64,000 nt of DNA from Wurfbainia villosa. Its lineage: Eukaryota; Streptophyta; Magnoliopsida; Zingiberales; Zingiberaceae. The notes beneath the pieces are model-generated. The model ran no database searches. It was not told the DNA's origin and was given only the letters and a program-made list of their open reading frames with translations. Shown one piece after another: positions 21,984 to 32,745 of the stretch. Both the position numbers and the translations under genes were made by a program. Each line of letters starts with the position of its first letter. Position 1 is the stretch's first letter. Location: assembly GCA_025175895.1 (NCBI GenBank), contig CM045987.1, positions 37,474,113-37,538,112 of the forward strand. The letters run 5' to 3'.

Positions 21984-23205
21984 GGGAGCATGGGTTGGGC
22001 GGCAAGGAGGTTTTTTAAGTTTTTTTGGATGATGGAAATTAGGGTTTAGCCTCTCTTTGCTTGGGCGGCAAGAAACCCTAAGGAGGAAACCCTAATTAGG
22101 GTTTGGCTCCTTGGGTTGGGCGGCCATGGTGAGGAAAGGAGAGTGGGCGGCAACTTGTGGAAGAGTTATTCTTCTTCCTAGGGAAGGTGGCCGGTTCTAG
22201 ATCTCCTCCTTCCACCATGGTTGGGCGGCAAGAAATAGGAAGAGGCTAGGGTTAGGGTTTAGTCTATGATGGTGGGCGGCAACCCTTCTTCCTCCTTCCT
22301 CCTTGGTTTGGCCGACGCCCAAGATTCACCCTTCTTTCTATGGATTAGGTTGGTTTGGGAAATTAGGGTTTGCCCTTCCATTAGTGGGCGGCAAGAAACC
22401 CTAGAGTTTTCCTTTCCTTGGTTGGGCGGCTAGGTTATGGAGGGGAAAATGGGCGGCAACTATAGGAAAGGATATCTTCTTCTTCTTCCTAGGGTGTTGC
22501 CGACTCCTAGATCTTTTCCCTCTACCTTGGTCAGCGCTCAACCTATTCCTCTCATCCTCTTCTTGTTCTCTTTGGACCGGCGGCAAACATCATGCTTGGA
22601 GCTTGATGGTTGGTCCTAGATAAGAGATGAATTTTGTTTCCATTTTGTTCTCTCTATTCTTGGGGCCAGCGGCATCAATCCTTTGTGGATTGGTGGTTGG
22701 CTCAAGCAAGAAGGGAAAGAGAGTTCTTCTTTCTTTGGATTGAAGAAGATCTAGGATGCTTCAACTTGTGGAGGATCTTCGCCCACACGAAGTCTACAAG
22801 GAGGTTAGGACATACGATAGAAGATCAAGAGGTACAAAAGTTTTATAACTTTTATTATTGTTCTTTGCATGTTCTTATTGATATGCTAGCTTATGTTCTT
22901 TATGTTAGTATATGTTGATTATACTAGTTTACATTTGTATGTATTTGTATAATCATGAACCCCGAAGATAAACACAAAAACCGGCGATCCGTCCGTCGTC
23001 TCTTCCGCGGCTAACCGACTAGAAGAGTTGTGTTGCTTGAACAACTAGTTTGTTCAAGTGATCGCTCATGTTGTTAGCACGATGACGAATTGGTTGTGCT
23101 TAGGAAACTCATCCCATCCGGATTACTTTTCATTAGTGAAAATTTTAATACGTTGACATGGGAGCCAATGAGCATTCCGAGGAATAGCACATTGCCAACA
23201 CTTCC

Positions 23206-23905
23206 TTCCTGGCTCTAGCTGGAATCACATACTTCCCTGACGTTGGTTTTTGACTTCCTGTCCCAGCAGGCTCAAATTCCATCTTATCCTCTCTCACTTT
23301 TAGGGTCAGGTTGTGATTCTTCACATCAATGGCCATTCTTGCAGTCGCTAAAAATGGTCACCCCAGGATGATGGATATCTTGGGATCCTCTTCCATTCCA
23401 TCACCACGAAGTCAGTTGGCAGTGTAAACTTCCCCACCTTAATAGGAACATTTTCTAAAATCCCCAATGGGTAGAGGTATGTGTGGTCAGCTAGTTGTAG
23501 TGTCATAGTAGTGAATTTTAAATTTCCTAACCCTAGCTTTTTGCATAAGGTGTAGGGAATAAGACTCACACTTGCTCCCAAGTCACAGAAGGCTTTGCTA
23601 ATCAGTGTCATCCCTATATAACATGGGATATATAAGCTCCCCGGATCTTTTAATTTTTGAGTAGCTTTGTTTCGGAGATAAGCGCTTGATTCATCTGTGA
23701 GGGCCACTGTTTCCGACTCCGCAACCTTCCTATGATGCACTAGAATATCTTTCATGAACCTAGCGAACTGGGGCATTTGGTGCAATGCTTCGAGTATCGG
23801 TACCTCTACTGAGATCGACTTTAGCATGTCCAGGAATTTTCCAAACTCGACGTCTTTCTTTACATTCATCAACCGCTATGGGAATGGTACAGTAAGGGGT
23901 GGTTT
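23206..23905 (-). pseudogene. pol: Athila-like aspartic protease
   Basis: Retropepsin-like domain of Ty3-gypsy type. The active-site region reads DLGASVSLIP (the Athila form of D-x-G-A-S), preceded by QMPQFARFMKDIL and followed by LGIL and LPTDFVV. The open frame 23872-23348 is followed by a frameshift and a TGA inside the ILGRPFLATARMA-like segment (ILG then TGA), and the domain then continues to the solo LTR at 23206. Upstream it is in the gag frame, separated by three stops. Confidence 0.85.
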
Positions 23906-24040
23906 AGCCCTCGTAGCAGGCTCCCGGGTCGTTTCTCTCACATTTTCATTCTCGACCTCCCCCAGGGGTTCTAGCATTTTAGGTCCCTGGTCCTTTTCAG
24001 CAACCGATTATCCTGACATCTCTTTCAGAATCCTCCCGCT

Positions 24041-24840
24041 TCACAGTGTCACCACCTGACACTTCTCTATCGGATTGGCCTCTGCTCTTCCTAGTAGATT
24101 CCCTGGTATCCTGGAGATTTGGTTCACGATCTGAGCTACTTGAATCTCCAATGACTTCTTCCTGGTGGCAAGATCTCTTACAGATGACCCCAACCTCTCG
24201 ATCATCATATCTGTCTGTGAATGTTGTCGCTGAAATTCAGTGTTTGCCTCCCGTTGCATTCGAATGAAGTTCTCCAGTATATTCTCTAGATGGGTGTTAG
24301 AGGGACGTGGCTGCCCATTCTCACCTGGCGGTTGGAACCTCCCTAAGGTATTCTTATAAGGAAAATTTTGGTAATTCCTCCATCCCGGATGAGAAGTGCT
24401 AGAGTATTGGTTGTTGAGTCTTGGGTTGTACTCCCCGACAACATCGCAGTGCATAATCTGCTCGTCCCAGGTCCCCTCCCCTCCATAGGAGTCCATGGAA
24501 TTGACAGTGTAACGTCTTGCTGCAGGCGTGGGTTGGCCACGTTCGGAAGCCCATTGATGGTGGTTTTGTGCCACCAATTCGATAAGCTCCTCTGCCACCA
24601 CTATGGTCTTGTTCATTAGTGCTCCTCCTGCGGTAGAATCTAGGGACATCTTTATGGCATAAGCGATCGCATTATAGAAAATGTGGATCACCAGCCACCT
24701 CTTTAGTCCGTGGTGGGGGCATTGGTAGAGTAGTCCCTTATAGCGATCCCAAGCTTCAAACAAGGACTCCCCCTCCTTCTGGCGAAAGCTCATGATAAGG
24801 TGGCTCATGTGAGCAGTCTTACTTGGTGGGATTAAGGCCC
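24041..24840 (-). pseudogene. gag: Athila-like gag, 5'-truncated
   Basis: Retrotransposon gag domain (capsid). PPSKTAHM, ESLFEAWDRYKGLL and CPHHGLKRW, then ALMNKT, ELIELVAQNHHQW and ERGQ, are characteristic of the Athila group. Gln-rich and coiled-coil parts follow (FIRMQREANTEFQRQHSQ). The open frame reaches 24937, but its first 30 codons or so come from the antisense of the neighbouring gypsy LTR b, so this is a chimeric frame and the true start is lost. It ends at TGA, and two more stops precede the protease. Confidence 0.88.
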
Positions 24841-27782
24841 CCTCTGACGGTCGAGAGAGGGAGCAGTGAGTGGGCAAGGGGCGAGGGAGCTTGAGTCGGT
24901 GGCATTCTGAGCAGAAGCTGCTCTTCGCAATCCCCACTGAAGCAAGGTAGGGCGACCTTTCCCTTCTGATCGGCGAGCTTCTTCTTCCCTAATTTTGGGA
25001 TGAGTTCCATCTTCGACCAAATTTCTTTCCCTTTTTGCAGCCATCTTCGAGTCTTCCCATCGTGATTTCTGACCTCTGCCTGACTGTCGGCGTAGCTGGT
25101 ATATGTCTTGATCTTCCTCTTTCTTTTCTGTGCATTATGAATCTATGGATCGATTACTGTCGTGATGAATTTTGGGTGTTGTGCGGCTGGTGTTGGAGAT
25201 TTGGCCAAATGGGATTGTGGGGAGGAACTGATGGGTGTTAGGTTGAACGAAGTGTTTCAATAGTTAGATCCCTAAACTGGTGAAACTATGAAAAGTTGTG
25301 AGAGTTGTTGTGTGGCTGTGATGGCCTGGTATTGGAGAGTTGAGCCGACTATGAAGCAGTGGATGGAGATGGGTTAAGCAGAGAATTCCAAAAAGGGTGG
25401 ATTAAGCCCTTGAATTTGTGTAAAATCTAGGTTGCGGAACGAGCTGGGTGACACTCTGTTCTTGACTGTAAATGGGCAAGGATTTTAATAGAGTTGTGGT
25501 GTATTATGATTTTTAGGTGAGGAAGATGATCTGAAGATGGATTTCTTACAAAACAATCTGATTGATCCAGATTGGATACCCATACTCAAATCAAAAGGGG
25601 GTTGTATTGGATAAGTGTAGGTTAGATCCACGGTATGGAATTGAAGTTATATGCAGTATGGGGTAGCTGTAATTTTAGGGTTGTGATTATGGATTAGATT
25701 TATAACTAATTGTTTGGTGATCTTACTACATCAAATTAAGTTGTTAAGTTGGCTATTTGGGTTTCTAATTCGTATTCAGTAAAGAGTCGTGAATATAGAA
25801 ACGATAGAATAGTGAATTTATATATATTTATCTTGTGCTTGGTTTTTGATTTAATTGATGATATTTGCAGAACATAGATACGAGACAGGTCTATGGCCGT
25901 GAGGACTTCAATATTTCGAGCATTACAGCAGGTGGATAATTTCCTACCCTGGTCAGGTAGTTGTAATTGCATTCATATTTAGACATAGATATGATCATGT
26001 TATATGTTCATATTATCTTGACTCTGCTCTTATTTAATCTTGTGCTTGATGCTTGTCGTTGGCTATATATGCTCAAATGTTGATATCACATTTCCTTTAT
26101 CATGATTGAGGAGTTATAGATGTGATCTAAGTAGATCTATAAATGTTTAGTAGGGTGTAGATGTTGGAGTACGGATGAAGACCTGATTTGTAAATTGGGT
26201 AAAAGGTTATCCGTGGATAGGTAATGCCCTAAATGTAGGATTTATTTCAATACCCATATGTTGCATACTTATTACCAACCATGTGTTGTCTAAATGGTCG
26301 GGTGAGTTGTGAATAGTGTGTCGCTACGGACCGGTGGTCCTATCTTGTTATGATCAGTTGAGTACGACTCTCTATAGAATAGAGAGTGTATTGATCAAAT
26401 GGGTATGCCTCTATGTTGAACAGAGAGTCTGTGGTAGATGTCTGTATGTGTGACAGTACATTCATGTCATTTGCATGCATACTGACGACATAGTCTCCCT
26501 CGGGGTTTAGAGAGTCGTCAATCATCCTACCTCCCAAGTTACTCCCAGAGGAGCAACTAGTGTGAGGGCAGAGTATTTGTTGTGTCGCACTCTACCACTA
26601 TCGACGGTGCTAGTTGGAGTTGCATGAAGTTGTCCTGGGTGTGTGGCACTCGACCACTCATAGGTAGTGTTAGTCAGAGTGGCCAGCAGCAGGGACCCCC
26701 GTTGTGTAGCGAGCTCTTTACGCTCATATGCTACTCGATCATACTGCCCACTCCGCCACTCTAGAGCAGTGGTTGGTGTTGAGTTAGGACAGTTGTCATG
26801 TCGTGCCACCTAGGCCACACTAGGGTGGTGGTAGCGAGTAGGGGTGCGCAGGCATGACCATGCATGCTGCATAGCCGTATCATACGGTGTTTTGCATATT
26901 TCTATATATATATACATATATGCATGTATATATATATACATGGATGATTGTGATTAGTATACATATAGATGCAGTCTATATGTATACTTACTTTGATGAT
27001 GCATTTGTATATATTATGCTTGTTGCATTTGTTTGTACATATTCATACATGTTATTGCATTTTCTGTATGGTAGTAGGCCGGGTACCTATATACTTGTTG
27101 GTCGGTTACTGTAATACCCTCGGCCCGTATCATGACGTAGTGTGAGTTAGTAGTACTCTTCATATCTTATGTTGTGGATATATGCTCAGGTTGGATGAGT
27201 ATAGAGTAGCTGACTGTCAGGTATGTCAGCATATTTTGTTGTTCAGATTGTTTAGTGGTATGCATGTATGTATATTATTATGCTGATGTATACCTGTCGC
27301 ACCTATAGATTATACTATTGAATTACATGTGATATTTGATATATTTACATGTTCTCTCTTATTACCTTCTAAGTTTTACTCACCACTACGGACCCTGGGT
27401 TTTTCTGTCGCCCAGGTAATAGGTAGAAGTCTTCATGGCGGCTTGGAGCTTCGCCGACGATCCATCCCATCTCCATTTTTCCGAGCCTCCTGTGGATTTT
27501 GTTTTATGTTGTGGACTTTATGTTTGTGTCTGAAGTTTTATGAATTGTTTGGTACTGTGGATTTGTCAGTTGCTATGCACTTATGTTGGTTATGGATTTG
27601 TATGTCAGTATGTGTGGTTATGGGTATGTGGTTTTATGTTTTCCGCTATGTTTGATATATATATTTTCTTATTATGTTGTGGTTATGGGCCTACGGGCCT
27701 TGTATTAATATGATATATTGCCACATATAGGGGAAATGTCGTTCTTTTGCTTTTCGGCATGGCATACTCTCGGGGTGTGACA
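24841..27782 (+). mobile_element. gypsy-type LTR b, 5'-truncated
   Basis: Ends CTCGGGGTGTGACA at 27782, followed by TAGTC, the target duplication seen at the complete copy (56466-59745). The first 370 bp or so of the LTR are missing and replaced by Athila-like gag. It holds an AT-rich palindromic tract (about 26900-26945) and no supported coding sequence; the open frames at 24.8-25.2 and 26.3-27.7 kb lack family features. Confidence 0.88.
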
Positions 27783-28287
27783 TAGTCAATTCTTGACAAC
27801 ATAGTACTAGGATGCGGCGAGATGATAGTACGCTAGGGAAGTGAAGTCCCATGTGTCCAAGTTAGATAAGGCATATCTAGCTTGGTGCACTCGACTAAGT
27901 GGAACTAGCTAAAGCTACCTCGTCATATCCTTAACTAGTTAGACCAGGAGGTGATCTTAGGTGAATCAAGTTATTATTTTCTCGAACTTGGCTTTGTCTA
28001 AGGAAGTGGTCATTGTTCTGATCAAAGAAGACCACTGTGCCTCGCCACAACCTAGAAGCCAATTTCTTGAAAAGGTGACTTGACGAGCTTAGGGTTAAAT
28101 CTGAATCTAATCCAAGGTTGACTAGTTTCAATTCATTAAATTTAATCAAGTAAAATTGAAGTCATCTCATAGGAACATATAAGGATAACGTGTTTGATCA
28201 TGTAGAAAAGGGTGAGATGACTCTAGGACCAATAATCTTCAACCAAATCTTAAATTCCAATATCCGATCCAACTACCTTGTGTGTAG
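27783..28287 (+). other. gag-protease spacer of SIRE-like B (copy S5)
   Basis: 505 bp of noncoding sequence between the gag end (lost with the LTR b truncation) and the protease. It ends TTGTGTGTAG just before the codon for the residues preceding the protease. The copy at 55961-56465 is also 505 bp and a third is at 39399-39965. It may be an intron. Confidence 0.6.
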
Positions 28288-29383
28288 GATTAATGGATGT
28301 TGAACAGTGGGTGCTTCCAACATATGACCGGAGACTAACTTAAATTTTTGAAACTTAGATTCAAGCGACAAAGATCGATAGCTTTCGGAAACAACGGCAA
28401 GCTCTAAATCATCTGATCAGGTGATATTTATTTAAATTCTAATTTAACAATTCACAATGTTTTATCAGTTGAAGATTTTCAATATAATTTACTTAGTATA
28501 AGTCAATTGTGTGATATCAACTATAAGGTTATATTCTTAGAAAATGAATGCTTATTTAAAACAAAAGAAACCTCTAAAACAATACTTAAAGGAACTAGGA
28601 ATAGCAACATCTACACAATTAACTTACCCAACTCCTCAACCAAGTGTCTTATGACACAACAAGAGGAATCTTGGTTGTGGCACCGACGACTTGGTCACTC
28701 ACACCCAAGACTCGTTCACAAGATGAGTCAGAGTGGCTTAGTTAGAGGTTTGCCTAACCTTAACAACTTAGACAATAAAATTTGTAATGCTTGTCAACAA
28801 GGTAAACAATCTAGGGCACAATATCAACTAATTAATCAAGAACGAACCAAAAGTATGCTTGAGCTTCTACACATGCATCTATTTGATTCTCATGGAGCCA
28901 AGTCACTTAATGGGAGTCAATTTTGCTTAGTCATAATTGACGACTATTCTAGGTTTACCTGGGTTAGGTTCCTTAAACACAAAAGTGATACCTTAGACCA
29001 ACTCATCAACTTGTTTAAATTAATCGAAAACCAAAAGAACCTTAAAACTAAAAGACTTAGAAGTGATCATGGTGGTGAATTCGAAAACCACAGGTTCACA
29101 GATTTCTGTAACCTAAACGGATACCACTGTGAATTTTCATGTCCTAGAACTCCACAACAAAATGGCCTAGTTGAGCAGAAAAATAGAACTCTACAAGAAG
29201 CCTCTAGGACCATGTTGAATGAATGTAATATACCCAATAGGTTTTAAGCAGAAGCCGTTAGTACAACTTGTTATGTCCAAAATAGAATCTTTTTGGTAAA
29301 GAGGCACCTTAAGACCTCATACAAAATCTACTATGACAAAGTACCTAACATTAAATACTTTAGGATATTTGGATGTAAGGTAC
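28288..29383 (+). pseudogene. pol: S5 protease and integrase (SIRE-like B)
   Basis: The protease start is degraded (stop in the W-M-L-D-S-G motif near 28300). From 28507 the frame is open for 246 codons: HHCC zinc finger (WHRRLGH ... CNAC), then an integrase core whose first catalytic Asp is replaced by His (LLHMHLFD; LLHMDLFD in the copy at 55 kb), while RSDHGGEF and NGLVEQKNR are kept. TAA at 29245 ends the frame, and coding resemblance continues to the family-C solo LTR at 29384. Confidence 0.9.
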
Positions 29384-31204
29384 TGTTGGGATGTTTACTG
29401 AAAAGTTTTTCTTTTGTATGAACATCTTTATTTTTGAAATAAGAATCACATGATCATTGTTTGCATATTTATGGTTATGCATATTGTCTGATATATTACA
29501 TTGTAGATAACATGGTGTGTAGTGTCACACAGGAGATCATGTTATCAGTTCCTTATAGAGTATAAGTAGAGGCTCACAACCGAGATGGTTTTGGACAAAC
29601 CATTGGTATGGTTGTAGTGTGATTTGGTATTGGTTTGTCTTGACCATAAAATTACACTAGTACACTTTGTGTGTATTGAGCAGGACCGACTTAGAGGTGA
29701 TTCAATTTATTGTTGACTACATAATTGAATCGGACCTCAGATATTATGGTGTACATGCTCTTAATCCCGATATTATAACGGACACATGTACTTAGTATTT
29801 ATTTCTTTGATTTACCAATGGGCGAGATTTATAGATTAAATTGATAGGCTCGGTAAGTTGAGAAATGATATTATTTACATGGTGTGTCGTTGATTATAGG
29901 AGGAAACCGTGTGTTATATATTAGGATGATGATTTCCCTTTGAGGAGCTCATAAGGATCATCATGTAAACCCTGTAGGTGGACTTGGTCCGACATGATGA
30001 TAAAATTGAGTGTCACTACTTATGGAGTTAGATGTTGATTAATTAATCATCAGTAAATTAATTAATTGACGAGCATTCGAGATCTTAAACATGAGGAGAT
30101 ATTTCTACAATTAATATATGGAGCCCATATTTATTTATGGGGGTTGGTGAGGTAGATCAATGATAATCCTCTAGTTGAATGGATTATCATTAATGGATCG
30201 GACTTTTTGTGGGCTAGATCCATTGGGTGGCCAAGATCCAACTCCTCCTCATGGTCCCTATTATATCCTATTAAAAACCTCATGAAAGCCTAGATCCAAC
30301 GGTGGAAAATGAAACCCTAAATCCGACTGTGGGAATTGAATCCCTAGATCCGACGGTGGAGATTGAGAGGAGGCTTAAGCCTAGCTCTATAAAAGGAGGG
30401 CTAGGGCTTGGGCATGAATGATCTTTTGGGAGACTAGGGTTTTTGCTTCCTTGGCTTGGGCTGCAAAACAAGAAGCTAGGGTTATTGTTGGGGTGGAGAA
30501 GGTTGGGGCGGAAAGCAAGAATTGGGTGGCTAGGGTTTTGGATCCTCCTTCCCTTCCCTTCTCTTTGTCCGGTGCCCCTTCACCCTCTCCCTTGGCCGGC
30601 GGCATTCTCTCTTCTTCCCTTGACCAGCAGTTCCTTCTCTATTGGAAGGGTCGGCATCTTCTCCATCTTCCTCTCCTTGGCTGGCGGTAACATCCAAGAT
30701 AGGAGGCTTGGTGGTCAGCGCTAGATAGGAGAAGAAGGGTGCATGTATTCTTCTCTTTGTTTGGAGCGAGCAAGGAAGAGAAGAACGTGATCTAGGAGGC
30801 TTCAACTCTTTGAGGATCGTTGCCCACACAACGTCCAAGAGGAGGTTAGGACATACAATTGAAGACCAAGAGGTAACAAGAGGTATAATTCTTGTTTTGG
30901 TTTCCTTTTGTTTCTTTGTATTGTGTATGTATTTGCATGTGGCTAATTAACTTGGACCTCGAAGATAAACACAAAAACTGGCGATCCGTACATCATCTAT
31001 TTTGCGGCTAATCGAGGAAAAGAGTTAGGTTGCTTGAACAATAAGTTTGTTCAAGAGACCACTCTAATCAAATAGCACGATGATGAATCGGTTGCTTGGG
31101 TAATCCGTCATCATCTTGGATTAATTTTTTTTAATCCGGGGATGTAGATGGGATCGCCATACACAAGCGACCGAGGCGAAGCTTTTCGTAAGCTTCAACC
31201 TTCA
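29384..31204 (+). mobile_element. family-C copia solo LTR (arm 1)
   Basis: 1821 bp, TGTTGGGATG ... AACCTTCA, flanked by GGTAC at 29379-29383 and 31205-31209. It contains about three diverged units of the 27-bp repeat near 30290-30370 and a TATA box (TATAAAAGG, 30388-30396). It has the same length and site as 53044-54864. Confidence 0.93.
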
Positions 31205-31405
31205 GGTACATATCCTAAACACTAAGGACTACCTAGGAAAGTTCACATCCAAAACCTTTATCAGAATCTTCCTAAGATACTCAACTACAAGTAGAGCCTA
31301 TAGGGTATATAATAATGACACCCTTAAAATTGAGGAAACCATTAATGTAATATTCGACGAAGGACATGAAGCCACAAAACCCGTAGTAGAACCATTGGAT
31401 GAGTA
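31205..31405 (+). pseudogene. pol: S5 integrase C-terminal region
   Basis: Continues the S5 frame after the solo LTR (NTKDYLGKF, YRVYNNDTLKIEET, VIFDEG), the usual end of the copia integrase domain before the linker. It breaks off into fragment Y at about 31405. Confidence 0.85.
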
Positions 31406-31703
31406 TTTTTGAACTTGGAGTAGTTCTGAGCATTTTTGAAGCATTACCAATTTATTGCGATAACAATGGCACCATTCCCCAAGTGAAGGAACTAGGGTCT
31501 CATCAGCGATCCAAGCATGTACTACTAGTTTCCATCTTATTAGAGATCATAGGTTGAAGAGACGTACAAATAGAGAAAGTTTCCACTGATAGGAATCTAG
31601 CAGATCTCTTAACAAAGCCTCTTCCCCAAGAAAAGTTTCAGAGGCATATAGATGCCTATGGTATTAGATACCAAGGCGATTGGTTGTATGCCAAGTGGGA
31701 GTT
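31406..31703 (+). pseudogene. pol: fragment Y RNase H end (X-type copia)
   Basis: The end of a copia RNase H: LPIYCDNNGTIPQ, SKHVL and NLADLLTKPLPQEKF, with at least one stop in between. It is followed by a purine tract AAGTGGGAG at 31693-31701 and the LTR. Confidence 0.85.
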
Positions 31704-32745
31704 TGATGTAATTGATAAATGTCCTAAGGTAATCACCTTAGAAGTTATTAATAAAATTCACTATTTGAGTATGCATTATCTATGTATTTGATTGGATCTT
31801 AAACTCATGTACTGAAGTCCACAATACAATGCATAGCATGAGAAAAATTGTGATTGAATCACAATTAGTGGGTATCTCATCTTGTGTAAATATGCAAGTA
31901 TTGAAACTATCCCTAGTCGATAAATTGATGAGATTAGAATTCATCAATTCTATGAGACTAGCACATGTTGTGCTTCTTGGTTTATCCAAGGATTCAGTAC
32001 TCACTGAATGGAAGCATAGGGATACTGAGAGAGAACATTTGGATGCTAGTTATGGTAACAAGTTCACTGGAGTGACCTGGTATGAGACTTCATATGGTTC
32101 TATATGTCATTGATGATTTCATTGCAGCTCGAGTACGAGCTTCCTTAGACTTAAGGTATTCAAGTCACCTTGATCATGGAGACTTATACTTTGACTTCTT
32201 TGCAGCCATCTCCATAGGGTGTAACTCCAGGATGATTGGGTATAAGCCAAAGTGATCGAAAGTATTTGAATAACCCACAAAGGATTCACCACTCTTGATA
32301 AAGGAGATGTATACCCTAGGCCTCTTGTCAGTATTGTTATTCAGAAGTCTCTGGCCAGAGCAAACATGTTGAGAAGATGGTCTTCTTATAAATATATAAG
32401 AGTAACTTGAATCCACAGGACAAGGAAACTAACTTGAGCTAGGTGTGACGTAGTCAGCCTAGTGGGGATGAACACATAGACCATGTCCTGAACCAAGTGG
32501 GTATAATATGAGTGAAAGGAACAAGGCACGAACAACTATAGTTGTTAAAGGGTTCAGAAATGTTCTAGAGTCGATTTAGACTTTTTGGTCAATTAGGGGT
32601 CATGATGCACTACTAGGTGGCACTCATGATCTATTTATAATTAAGGGTTAATTATGAATGAGCAACATAACCGGGAACTCATTGGGTCATATGCACTATG
32701 GGTGATCTTGACATGTAAAACAAGTATGAGAATGAGATTCATGAT
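31704..32745 (+). repeat. fragment Y 3' LTR, 3'-truncated
   Basis: Begins TGATGTAATT right after the purine tract. From about 32190 it aligns with the X LTR at 16844 onward. Element S2 interrupts it at 32746; ATGAT (32741-32745) would be the target duplication. Confidence 0.75.

Larger units (their letters stand above)
20801..23200 (+). mobile_element. family-C copia solo LTR (in Athila-like element)
   Basis: 2400 bp, TGTTAGGATG ... TTGCCAACA, flanked by CTTCC at 20796-20800 and 23201-23205. It is the longest LTR of the family here. It aligns with 46032-48118 and 60989-63082 and has no internal region, so it is a solo LTR. Confidence 0.93.
18562..24840 (-). mobile_element. Athila-like Ty3-gypsy element, partial
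   Basis: On the minus strand: gag (24840-24041), protease (23905-23206), a short C-terminal tail (20800-20731), a spacer, then an Athila ORF1-type protein (about 20310-18710). No RT, RNase H or integrase is seen. A family-C solo LTR (20801-23200) interrupts it. LTRs are not visible: the upstream end is cut at 24840 by the truncated gypsy LTR b, and the downstream side abuts the X LTR at 18561. Confidence 0.75.
24841..31405 (+). repeat. inverted duplication, arm 1
   Basis: Matches 52854-59375 in reverse. Both arms contain gypsy LTR b, a family-B gag-pol spacer, protease and integrase, and a 1821-bp family-C solo LTR at the same points with the same duplications (GGTAC/GTACC). In the first 380 bp or so of the solo LTR I count eight differences. 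The left end lies at a CCTCT word inside LTR b; the right end is a junction with fragment Y. Confidence 0.93.

Noticed and set aside
10441..23205. Same target duplication CTTCC for two unrelated solo LTRs (10446 and 20801)
   Set aside because: Five bases coincide easily by chance; no wider target consensus is visible.
26900..26945. TATATA palindrome as a promoter or origin
   Set aside because: Simple AT repeat inside gypsy LTR b, with length differences between the two copies; nothing else supports a function.
27931..28149. 72-codon frame also present at 56099-56317
   Set aside because: Present twice only because the segment is duplicated; the diverged third copy at 39.4-39.9 kb is not open.
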